From Thiodiazotropha sp040507225 (GTDB taxonomy: Bacteria; Pseudomonadota; Gammaproteobacteria; Chromatiales; Chromatiaceae): a stretch of DNA of 64,000 nucleotides. Position numbers and translations under genes: made by a program. Each line of letters begins with the position of its first letter. Position 1 is the first letter of the stretch. The notes below the pieces were generated by a model. The model made no database searches, had not been told where the DNA came from, and was given only the letters and a program-made list of their open reading frames with translations. The DNA is taken from positions 1,798,001 to 1,862,000 of the forward strand of contig JBEVVG010000001.1 in the NCBI GenBank assembly GCA_040507225.1, in the 5' to 3' direction. This document shows, one piece after another, positions 1 to 7,605 of this stretch.

Positions 1-710
1 GCCGGTCCACCCCGCCGATGTCCCACCAGGGCATAGGCCACGCGGATGAAGTAGTGTCCGCCCCCGGCCTGTTCCAGCAGGCTGCCGAACAACACGAAGA
101 GAAACACGAACCCCGCGGAAACCCCCACCGCGACACCGAACACCCCCTCGGTGGAGAGCCATTGATGAGATGCCACCCGGCTCAGGGAGGCGCCCTTGTG
201 GGCCAGCAGGTCCGGTAACCAGGGACCGGCGAAGGTATAAGCCAGGAAGGTCAGGCCGATCAGGGTCAACGGCCAACCCAGGGCGCGCCGGGTCGCCTCG
301 AGCAACAACAGCACACCGCTCACCGCTATCCCGATGTCCCACCCTGTGGGCGCACCGGCACGGTCCGCCAGGCTCTCGTAGAACAGGTAGAGGTAGGCGG
401 CACAGAAGGCGGCGGCGAGTGCCAGCAGGTAATCGATCGGTGGGATACGATGGGTGATCTGGCGCCGGAACGGGAAACTCAAATACGCAAGGAAAACCGC
501 AAACGCCAGATGAATCGAACGTACTTCGGTGTTGTTGAACACCCCGATTCCCAGAGCGAATGGCAGCGGTGATGCGACCCAGAGCTGAAACAGGGACCAG
601 CAAAGGGCGGTTCCCAACAGGAATTGGCGCATCAGGCCCCTGGGCCGTCTTCCGCCATACTCTACGGCTTCGATCATTTCGAGCGTATTTGGGTTATCCT
701 GTTGGATCAT
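1..710 (-). CDS. TRAP transporter fused permease (TAXI type), N-terminal part
   Basis: The reading frame opens at an ATG at 710 and runs off the window at base 1, giving about 236 residues. After a short polar N-terminus (MIQQDNPNTLEMIEAVEYGG) come several hydrophobic segments, including stretches such as LLALAAAFCAAYLYLFYES and VGVSAGFVFLFVLFGSLLEQ. This layout and wording fit the fused DctQM-like permease of TAXI TRAP transporters, inner-membrane importers driven by an ion gradient. The matching TAXI binding protein lies at 2410-3360 on the same strand, so the two probably form one transporter although two opposite genes lie between them. The substrate cannot be read from sequence. Confidence 0.8.
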   Translation of the reverse strand, partial: MIQQDNPNTLEMIEAVEYGGRRPRGLMRQFLLGTALCWSLFQLWVASPLPFALGIGVFNNTEVRSIHLAFAVFLAYLSFPFRRQITHRIPPIDYLLALAAAFCAAYLYLFYESLADRAGAPTGWDIGIAVSGVLLLLEATRRALGWPLTLIGLTFLAYTFAGPWLPDLLAHKGASLSRVASHQWLSTEGVFGVAVGVSAGFVFLFVLFGSLLEQAGGGHYFIRVAYALVGHRRGGP

Positions 711-745
711 GATTCCCGGCAACCTCTAAGTTTTTATTCGATACC

Positions 746-1492
746 ATGCAGACAAGACACGCTTTATCTACTCTATCATTACTGGCGCTCTCGATGACCC
801 TCAACCCGGCATTGGCCGAGGACAACGCCGACGAACTACCCATCTGGCATCACCAGGTTGAACTCGGCGCCAACGGCTCCTCGGGCAACACCCAGGCAAG
901 TCAGCTCCATGCGGGATACGCCGCAGACTACGCGGACGACTATGACACCTGGAAATTCGTTTCTGCCTACGACCGTTCCAAAAGCAACGACGAACTCTCC
1001 GCCAACCGGTTTTTCGCTGACTTGAAAAAGGAGTGGCTGTGGCCCGACATCCCCTGGTTCGGATTCATGCAGGGCCGTTATGACAATGATGATTTCAAGG
1101 ACTGGCAGTACCGCATCTCGGCCTCTGCCGGTGTCGGTTACCAGCACTACAAGGACGACAACTGGTATGTTGCCAGCCGTTACGGTATTGGCGGTAACGT
1201 CAGCCGGGGCGATGATTACGACGTATCCACACCGGAGTTGATGCTGGCTCTCGACACCAACTGGCACATCAACGAGATCCAGAGCTTCGATTTCACCACC
1301 GCCTTCTACTCGGACCTGGATAATTCGGGTGAGTACCGCAATCTCACCGCGATCAACTGGAGCATCAAACTCGCGGAGGAGAGCAGTCTGGCGCTGAAAC
1401 TGGGTCTGACCAACGAATACAACTCTTCCGTCGAAGAGGGGACAGACAACAATGATTTCACCTACAACTTCTCACTCGCCTGGCGTATCTAG
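746..1492 (+). CDS. DUF481 outer-membrane beta-barrel protein (YdiY-like)
   Basis: A 248-residue protein with a clear signal peptide (LLALSMTLNPALAED). The mature part is rich in alternating aromatic/polar strands and ends in the aromatic-terminated strand FSLAWRI, as expected of a small outer-membrane barrel. Motifs such as ELGANGSSGNTQ and the acid-rich turns match the DUF481 (salt-induced outer-membrane protein, YdiY) family. The function of the family is not established. It starts 35 bp from the divergent TRAP permease and overlaps the next gene by 41 bp, so the two plus-strand genes are probably translated together. Confidence 0.75.
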   Translation: MQTRHALSTLSLLALSMTLNPALAEDNADELPIWHHQVELGANGSSGNTQASQLHAGYAADYADDYDTWKFVSAYDRSKSNDELSANRFFADLKKEWLWPDIPWFGFMQGRYDNDDFKDWQYRISASAGVGYQHYKDDNWYVASRYGIGGNVSRGDDYDVSTPELMLALDTNWHINEIQSFDFTTAFYSDLDNSGEYRNLTAINWSIKLAEESSLALKLGLTNEYNSSVEEGTDNNDFTYNFSLAWRI

Positions 1493-2336
1493 CATCACCG
1501 CGTGGGGCTTGATCCTGTGTGCCGCGCTGGCCGGTTGCGGAGGCGGCTCATCCGGTGACGACGACAACAGCGGTGGTGGCGACACGCCTCCCGCCACCAC
1601 GGATGGAGAATGGTATCGTCCGGAGGCGGGCGTCAGCTGGCAGATCCAGCTGCAGGGTACGCCGAATACCGGTTATGACGTCAGCCTATACGACCTCGAC
1701 CTGTTCGACACACCGGGATCGACCCTGGACGACCTGCACGCCGCGGGGCGCCGGGTGCTGTGTTATTTCTCCGGCGGTTCCTATGAATCCTGGCGCATCG
1801 ACGCCAACCAGTTCGCCAGCGAAGACCTGGGTGAGGCACTCGACGGCTGGCCGGGGGAACGCTGGCTCGACATCCGTTCCGCTCAGGTGCGCAGCATCAT
1901 GCTCGACCGCCTGGACCTGGCGGTGGCCCAGGGATGCGACGGTGTCGATGTGGACAATATGGACGGCTATGCGAATACCAGTGGATTCGACCTGACGGCC
2001 AACGACCAGCTGGACTACAACCGTTTCATGGCGGATGCGGCTCACCAGCGCGGCCTGGCCATCGCTCTGAAAAACGATCTGGACCAGATCAGCCAGCTGG
2101 TGGATGTCTACGACCTCGCGGTAAACGAGCAATGTTATCAGTATGACGAATGCGACCTGCTCGCAGCGTTCATCACACAAGGCAAGCCGGTGCTGCAGAT
2201 CGAGTACGAAATGCGATATGTGAACGATATCCCGTCGCGTGACGCAATGTGCGCGCAATCCACCAGCGCCGGGTTCAGCACCCTGGTGCTGCCCCTGGAA
2301 CTGGATGACAGCTACCGCTTCAGCTGTACCGATTGA
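1452..2336 (+). CDS. GH114-type endo-alpha-1,4-polygalactosaminidase-like lipoprotein
   Basis: A 294-residue protein with a lipobox (LCAALAGCGGG, Cys near residue 29), a Gly/Ser/Asp linker, then a TIM-barrel domain from about residue 52. Family-typical blocks are visible: WQIQLQGTP, YDVSLYDLDLFDT, RVLCYFSGGSYE, GCDGVDVDNMDGY and LAIALKNDLDQ. GH114 and related proteins cleave alpha-1,4-galactosaminoglycans or have unknown sugar substrates. The ATG at 1452 lies inside the DUF481 gene and follows a GAGGGG-like ribosome-binding site. It leaves an unusual lipoprotein signal without positive charges at its N-terminus, so the true start is uncertain. The gene ends at a strong hairpin. Confidence 0.75.
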   Translation: MISPTTSHSPGVSSITAWGLILCAALAGCGGGSSGDDDNSGGGDTPPATTDGEWYRPEAGVSWQIQLQGTPNTGYDVSLYDLDLFDTPGSTLDDLHAAGRRVLCYFSGGSYESWRIDANQFASEDLGEALDGWPGERWLDIRSAQVRSIMLDRLDLAVAQGCDGVDVDNMDGYANTSGFDLTANDQLDYNRFMADAAHQRGLAIALKNDLDQISQLVDVYDLAVNEQCYQYDECDLLAAFITQGKPVLQIEYEMRYVNDIPSRDAMCAQSTSAGFSTLVLPLELDDSYRFSCTD

Positions 2337-2362
2337 GCCATCGACCGATTGCTCATCGCGCA

Positions 2363-2411
2363 CCCGGCAGCCCGGACAGCAGGCAACGTAGTCCGGGCTG
2401 CCGGGGGTTTT
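2363..2411. terminator. Bidirectional hairpin between convergent genes
   Basis: A perfect 15-bp stem (2363-2377 with 2391-2405, 13-nt loop) is followed by GG and four T on the plus strand. It lies between the GH114 gene and the oppositely oriented TAXI gene, whose stop codon begins at 2410, and is placed to end the plus-strand transcript. Confidence 0.7.
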
Positions 2412-3360
2412 ACAACCAGCCCTTCTCCTTGTAGTAGCGCAATGCACCGGGGTGAAAGGGCGCGGAGTTGCCTTCCAGCATCTCAGTCGCCTTGAGGTGG
2501 GCAAACGCGGGGTGCAGCTTGCGAAAATCATCCAGATTGTCGAACACCGCCTTCACCAGTTCATAGACCACATTCTCATCCAGCGAAGCCGAAGTGACCA
2601 GGGTGGCCTTGACACCGAAAGTGCGGGTATCCGTATCGGTACCGCGGTACATTCCGCCGGGAATCACCGCGGTGGCGTAATAGGGTGTATCACTGACCAG
2701 GCTGGCGACGGTTTTCCCTTCCACCGGCACCAGCCGGGTATCGCATGCCGTGGCGGCCTCCTTGATCGAGGCATTGGGGTGACCGACCACGTAGACCATG
2801 GCATCGATCTTGTTGTCACACAGGGCCCGGGCCTGTTCGGTCGCCTTGAGTTCGGAGGCGAGTTTGAAATCCTCTTTGCTCCATCCCACCCGGTCCATCA
2901 TCACCTCCATGGTACCGCGTTGTCCGGAACCTGGATTACCGATATTCACCCGCTTGCCTTTCAGATCCTGGAACGATTTGATCCCGCTGTCTTTGCGCGC
3001 CATCACCGTAAAGGGTTCGCTGTGGATGGAAAATACCGCTCGCAAATCGCTATTCGGTCCCCGTTCGGAAAACTTGGAGGTGCCTTTGTATGCATGGTAT
3101 TGCCAGTCCGATTGGGCCACACCGAAGTCGAGTTCCCCGCTGGCAATGGTATTGAGATTGAAGATCGACCCGCCCGTGGACTCAACCGAGCAACGAATGC
3201 CATGCCGCTTGCGTTCCATGTTGAGCAACCGGCATATGGCGCCACCCGTGGGATAGTAGACCCCGGTCAAGCCTCCGGTGCCGATTCCGATGAAACGCTG
3301 TTCGGCGGAGATACCCGACAGGGGGAGCAGTAACAGGCAGATGCCCAGAATGATTTTCAT
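2410..3360 (-). CDS. TAXI family TRAP transporter solute-binding protein
   Basis: A 316-residue periplasmic protein with a signal peptide (ILGICLLLLPLSGISAE). It shows the TAXI signature: FIGIGTGGLTGVYYPTGGAI near the mature start, then RCSVESTGGSIFNLNTIASG, GKRVNIGNPGSGQRGTME and a C-terminal HPGALRYYKEKGWL. The start at 3360 is supported by a strong GGAGG ribosome-binding site. TAXI proteins bind small organic acids or amino acids and deliver them to a fused permease, here the partial gene at 1-710. It lies 28 bp downstream of the alpha/beta hydrolase gene and may be co-transcribed with it. Confidence 0.9.
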   Translation of the reverse strand: MKIILGICLLLLPLSGISAEQRFIGIGTGGLTGVYYPTGGAICRLLNMERKRHGIRCSVESTGGSIFNLNTIASGELDFGVAQSDWQYHAYKGTSKFSERGPNSDLRAVFSIHSEPFTVMARKDSGIKSFQDLKGKRVNIGNPGSGQRGTMEVMMDRVGWSKEDFKLASELKATEQARALCDNKIDAMVYVVGHPNASIKEAATACDTRLVPVEGKTVASLVSDTPYYATAVIPGGMYRGTDTDTRTFGVKATLVTSASLDENVVYELVKAVFDNLDDFRKLHPAFAHLKATEMLEGNSAPFHPGALRYYKEKGWL

Positions 3361-3388
3361 GTTTCCTCCGAAATTTGCTTCGCTGAAT

Positions 3389-4159
3389 TTATTGTCTCAA
3401 AAAGCCGCGCAGCGCCTGAGCGAAGGGCTGCGGCTGTTCGGCATAGAGCCAGTGTCCGGCGCCGTGCAGCAGGCGTTCCCGGTAGTGGGGAAAGCGCCGT
3501 TTGATAACCCCGCGGGCAGCATCGTCCACATAGTTCGAACGCTCCCCGTGGATGAACAGGACCTCCCCCGGAAAGGTTAGGTCGTGCATCTCGGGAAAGT
3601 CCGAAAGAATCGAAATGGCACGCTGCAGAATCGGCAGATTGAACCGCCAGGACCAGCCGGATGCCTGTTTCACCAGGTTTTGCAGCAGATAGTCGCGCAC
3701 CCCGGGCTCGGGCACCCACTCCGAGAGGTGCCTGTCGGCCGCTTCCCGGCTTTCGATCCGATCCAGGGGCAATTGCATCAATCCCTGAAAAATCGCGGCA
3801 AAACGGTTTTCGTAGCGCACCGGTGCGATATCCGCCACCACGAGTTTGTCAACGCGTTCCGGTGAGGTCAAGGCGACCCACATCGCGGTTTTGCCTCCCA
3901 TGCTGTGACCCAGCAGTGCGACACCGGGGAGGTCCAGGCGGTCGAACAGGCTCAGCAGGTCCTCGGCCATGGAGGGATAATCCATCATCTCCTGGTGAGG
4001 GGATCGGCCATGATTGCGCAGGTCGGGTACGATCAGGCGATAATCGTCCTGCAACTGACGGACGATCCCCATCCAGTTGCCGGAGGATCCGAACAGACCG
4101 TGCAGCAGGCACAGGGGCGGGTTTTGGGGATCGCCGATATCGCGAAAAAACAGATTCAT
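3389..4159 (-). CDS. Alpha/beta hydrolase, YbfF-like esterase
   Basis: A 256-residue cytoplasmic alpha/beta hydrolase. It has the oxyanion-hole motif LLHGLFGSSGNW, the segment IVPDLRNHGRSPH, the nucleophile elbow GHSMGGK, an acid region (FIHGERSNYV) and the catalytic His in GAGHWLYAE. Sequence and length match the YbfF group of esterases, which hydrolyse acyl esters or thioesters; the physiological substrate is unknown. Its ATG overlaps the stop of the upstream methyltransferase by 4 bp (ATGA), implying translational coupling. Confidence 0.85.
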   Translation of the reverse strand: MNLFFRDIGDPQNPPLCLLHGLFGSSGNWMGIVRQLQDDYRLIVPDLRNHGRSPHQEMMDYPSMAEDLLSLFDRLDLPGVALLGHSMGGKTAMWVALTSPERVDKLVVADIAPVRYENRFAAIFQGLMQLPLDRIESREAADRHLSEWVPEPGVRDYLLQNLVKQASGWSWRFNLPILQRAISILSDFPEMHDLTFPGEVLFIHGERSNYVDDAARGVIKRRFPHYRERLLHGAGHWLYAEQPQPFAQALRGFLRQ

Positions 4160-5337
4160 GGATGGACTCCTGCGTCGACGTGGGGACGATAGAGCAGTTC
4201 CTGTTCCACCAGGGCGAGCAGCAGGATTTCAGAGGATGTTCGTGACAGGCCCCGCTTCACCAGCCAATCGTTCAGTTGCGCCCCGCTGAGTGGCCGTCCG
4301 ACCTGCGACATATGGTCCATCAGGCGCAGCTGCGCCTCCTCAGGCGGAGGAACAACGGCCCGCCGGCGCAACTCACAGCAACCCTCCGGCAAGCGGCGAA
4401 GTTGCGGGTTAAGCGCAAGTGTCGTTGCCCCCAGGGTGTCTGTCGTGACTGGACAGCGGGGCTTTGCCTGGCTTCGGGCGGCGACCAGGGTGAGCTTGGG
4501 ACGCTGGCTCAGGCGTTCGATCACCTGATAGCGCCGTCGCGGCTCCAGGGCGTTCAGCCGTTGCAGCAGATCGGGATCGTCACTCAGGCCATCGACGCGC
4601 CAGTCGCGGGGTTCGATCCAGCGAATGAAGCGCAAACCCGCCGTGCCGAGCAGACGCCACAAGGCATCGATGTCGAAACTGGTTTCCTGAACATGCAGGC
4701 AGCGATCGGCGAACTCAACGGGATCCGTCTCAGCGGTGCCCTGCCAGGGGGTGGCCTTGAAAATCCCCTGTTCTGCCACCCGTGCCAGGGCTCGCGCGAA
4801 GGCCGGGGTCGGCCGGGATTCGAGCAGGTCCAGCGCCTCCCGGTAACGCGCCAGAGGCTGGTGTGCGTAGCGTCCATCCACCATGAAAACGATCACCCCC
4901 TCCGGGGCAAGCTGTTCTGCCAGTCTCACCAGCCCCAGCTGTGGCTGTTGCAGATGATGCAGTACACCGTAGGAGAGGATCACATCGTAGCCAGCGTCCT
5001 GGCTGGGAATTGCGCCGCTTTGCGTCAGGTCTGCCTCGAGGAAAGCGATATTTCCGAGTCCCTGTATTACCGCCCGCTCTGTCGCCTCGCCAATCGCCAC
5101 CCGGTTGATATCGATGCCGGTGAACCTGTCAGCGGGATATTCCCTGGCCACCTGAGTCAGGTTGATGCCACGCCCGCAGCCCGCCTCGAGCACCTTCAGT
5201 GAGTCGGGTACGGACATTCGCCGATCGATGTAACTGAGCAACAGACGCGCCTGATAGGCGTCACAGTCCGGGGTGTCTCCCGGCGGATAGGGATGGGCCT
5301 CGTAAAAGGCCCTGACCCGGTCGGTCACCTTGTCCAA
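4156..5337 (-). CDS. Class I SAM-dependent methyltransferase with C-terminal regulatory-like domain
   Basis: A 393-residue protein. Residues about 45-160 form a Rossmann methyltransferase domain with motif I (VLEAGCGRGINL), the acidic loop FTGIDINRVAI and a YGVLHHLQ segment. The C-terminal half resembles the regulatory domain seen in some methyltransferases and ends in a helical region (SGAQLNDWLVKRGLS). The target is unknown. It is 28 bp downstream of lpd and overlaps the hydrolase gene by 4 bp, so it may be transcribed with lpd. Confidence 0.75.
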   Translation of the reverse strand: MDKVTDRVRAFYEAHPYPPGDTPDCDAYQARLLLSYIDRRMSVPDSLKVLEAGCGRGINLTQVAREYPADRFTGIDINRVAIGEATERAVIQGLGNIAFLEADLTQSGAIPSQDAGYDVILSYGVLHHLQQPQLGLVRLAEQLAPEGVIVFMVDGRYAHQPLARYREALDLLESRPTPAFARALARVAEQGIFKATPWQGTAETDPVEFADRCLHVQETSFDIDALWRLLGTAGLRFIRWIEPRDWRVDGLSDDPDLLQRLNALEPRRRYQVIERLSQRPKLTLVAARSQAKPRCPVTTDTLGATTLALNPQLRRLPEGCCELRRRAVVPPPEEAQLRLMDHMSQVGRPLSGAQLNDWLVKRGLSRTSSEILLLALVEQELLYRPHVDAGVHP

Positions 5338-5365
5338 GTGCCCCCCTGTTTCTAACCGAATGTCT

Positions 5366-7090
5366 TTAGCGACGCTTTTTCGGCGGTAACAGGTCGGTGA
5401 TACTGCCCTCGGCCATCTCTGCGGCGAAGCAGATGGTCTCGTTCAGGGTCGGGTGGGGATGGATGGTCAGACCGATGTCCTCCGCATCCGCGCCCATCTC
5501 CAGGGCGAGCACGGTTTCACCGATCAACTCACCCGCATTGGGCCCCACGATACCGGCTCCAAGGATGCGTTTGCTGTTGGGATCGAACAGCAGTTTGGTC
5601 ATACCCTCGTCGCGCCCGATACCCAGCGCCCGACCGCTGGCCGCCCAGGGAAACACTCCCTTCTCATAGGCGATGCCCTTGGCCTTGGCCTCGGTTTCAG
5701 TGAGTCCCATCCAGGCCACTTCCGGATCGGTATAGGCAACGGAGGGGATGGTCATGGGATCGAAACTGGCGGGCATCCCGGCAATCACCTCGGCCGCCAC
5801 CTTGGCTTCATGTGTGGCCTTGTGCGCCAGCATGGGTTGCCCCACCACATCGCCGATGGCGTATATGTTCGGCACATTGGTACGCATGCTCGAGTCCACC
5901 GGGATGAACCCACGATCGTCCACGTTGACCCCGGCGGCCTCGGCATTGATCTTGCGGCCATTCGGGGTACGCCCCACGGCCACCAGCACCCGCTCGTAGA
6001 GTTGCGGCTTTTCCGGGGCCTGCTTGCCTTCGAAGCTGACCTTCAGACCGTTCTTCTGTGCCTGAATATCCACGACTTTCGTGCCGAGCATGATGCTCTT
6101 GTAACGCGACGCGATACGCTTCTGCAGGGGCCGCACAAGATCCGGGTCACAACCGGGTATCAGGCTCTCCTGCAGTTCCACCACATCGATCTGGGTTCCC
6201 AGGGTACTGTAAACGGTGGCCATCTCCAGACCGATGATGCCGCCACCCACCACCAGCATGCGTTTGGGCACATCTTCCAGGGCCAGGGCCCCGGTGGAAT
6301 CGATGAGTCGCGGATCGTCATTGGGGAAACCGGGAATCTGTACCGGGCTGGAACCGCAGGCGATGATCGCATCGGTGAAATCGATACTCACCGGACCCTC
6401 GGCGGTATGTACCGAAATGCGCTTGGGTGATTCGAATCGCGCCAGTCCGTGCACCACTTCCACCTTGCGCTGCTTGGCCAGTTGACCCAGACCTCCGGTG
6501 AGGCGTTTCACCACCTTGTCCTTGCCGGCACGCAGTTTGTCCAGATCGATCTTCGGCTTGCCGAAACTGATCCCCATCTCCGCCATCTCGGCCGCCTCGT
6601 TGATCACGTCCGCCGCGTGCAGCAAGGCCTTGGAGGGAATGCACCCCACGTTCAGACAGACGCCGCCCAGCGCATCGTAGCGTTCGATAAGGATCACCTG
6701 CTTGCCCAGATCCGCGGCACGGAAGGCCGCGGTATAGCCACCCGGGCCGGCACCCAGCACCACCACGTCCGCCTGCTTGTCGGCGGTACCTTTCACGGCA
6801 TCCGATACCGGGGCCTTGGTCGGCGCGGGTTTCTCTGCGGCGCTGGCGCCGGCGTCCAGTTCCAGCTTGAGGATCGCGCCCCCCATGGAGATCTTGTCTC
6901 CCACCTTGACCAGTAGTTTTTTCACCGTACCACTGTGCGGCGAGGGTATATCCATCGTGGCCTTGTCACTCTCCAGAGTGATGATGGATTCCTCGGCCTC
7001 GACCCGATCACCGGGGGATACCAGGATCTCGATCACATCCACCTGTTCGAAATCACCGATATCGGGAAGGGTCACTTCGACAATGCTCAT
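5366..7090 (-). CDS. lpd: Dihydrolipoyl dehydrogenase with N-terminal lipoyl domain (E3)
   Basis: A 574-residue E3 subunit that reoxidises dihydrolipoamide in the pyruvate dehydrogenase complex with FAD and NAD+. Residues 1-80 are a biotinyl-lipoyl domain with the modified lysine in TLESDKATMDIPSP. After an Ala/Pro linker come the FAD site (VVLGAGPGGYTAAFRAADLG), the redox disulfide in GGVCLNVGCIPSK, the NAD site (VVGGGIIGLEMA) and the C-terminal His-Glu pair (HPHPTLNE). The extra lipoyl domain explains the length over the usual 470-480 residues. It belongs with aceE and aceF upstream but is separated from them by two signalling and redox genes. Confidence 0.95.
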   Translation of the reverse strand: MSIVEVTLPDIGDFEQVDVIEILVSPGDRVEAEESIITLESDKATMDIPSPHSGTVKKLLVKVGDKISMGGAILKLELDAGASAAEKPAPTKAPVSDAVKGTADKQADVVVLGAGPGGYTAAFRAADLGKQVILIERYDALGGVCLNVGCIPSKALLHAADVINEAAEMAEMGISFGKPKIDLDKLRAGKDKVVKRLTGGLGQLAKQRKVEVVHGLARFESPKRISVHTAEGPVSIDFTDAIIACGSSPVQIPGFPNDDPRLIDSTGALALEDVPKRMLVVGGGIIGLEMATVYSTLGTQIDVVELQESLIPGCDPDLVRPLQKRIASRYKSIMLGTKVVDIQAQKNGLKVSFEGKQAPEKPQLYERVLVAVGRTPNGRKINAEAAGVNVDDRGFIPVDSSMRTNVPNIYAIGDVVGQPMLAHKATHEAKVAAEVIAGMPASFDPMTIPSVAYTDPEVAWMGLTETEAKAKGIAYEKGVFPWAASGRALGIGRDEGMTKLLFDPNSKRILGAGIVGPNAGELIGETVLALEMGADAEDIGLTIHPHPTLNETICFAAEMAEGSITDLLPPKKRR

Positions 7091-7605
7091 GGTTTCTCCT
7101 CACACGCGTGTTGTCTTTCCCCGCAGCCTGGCCCTTTGAGGCTTCGGGATGGATGGCATGACGGCGGACGGGTTCACCCCGTCAATTGACTCGCCGTGCT
7201 GTCAGGTATGCGCCGGATATGCAAGGACCGACGAAACGGTTCACGCACCCGTTGACGGGTTTACGTGGTGTATCTGCCCTGTGCCGTCGGAGACCGACAG
7301 GACTGCTGAGCCAGCTCTGTGGCGTTTCCTGTAGCGGCCGTTTGTTCGTTTTGTGTCTGATTCGACGCACAACCCACTTTATAGCACTTCTGAACCGAAG
7401 AACGAACCGTGCAATGCCTGATCCCGCTACACAGGTCTCTGGCTGTTTCGTATCTCACAGTATTTGGGAGTTATTAACCCGGCCACTAAGGATTGGATGC
7501 GCGCACAGCACTGGTCATGCCGGCAACCCGCGCTGGGGGTGAAAAGGCCACAGGCGCAGAACATGAGTGCGCCCGCCGGTCTCCGGATGAACCCGCGCGC
7601 GGGGT
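7091..7605. other. Gene-free gap upstream of lpd
   Basis: About 515 bases with no convincing reading frame; the short frames here have no family features. It contains small hairpins such as GACGGG/CCCGTC near 7165 and TGAACCC/GGGTTCA near 7590, neither with a T-run. A possible minus-strand promoter for lpd (7378-7406) would make a leader of about 280 nt. Confidence 0.6.
7378..7406 (-). promoter_or_regulatory. Possible sigma-70 promoter for lpd
   Basis: Reading the minus strand, TTCGTT is followed after 17 bp by TATAAA, a good -10 with a weak -35. It lies about 290 bp upstream of lpd. The call is from pattern alone. Confidence 0.3.

Noticed and set aside
7091..7605. Short frames of 60-118 codons before lpd
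   Set aside because: They overlap one another on both strands and look random.
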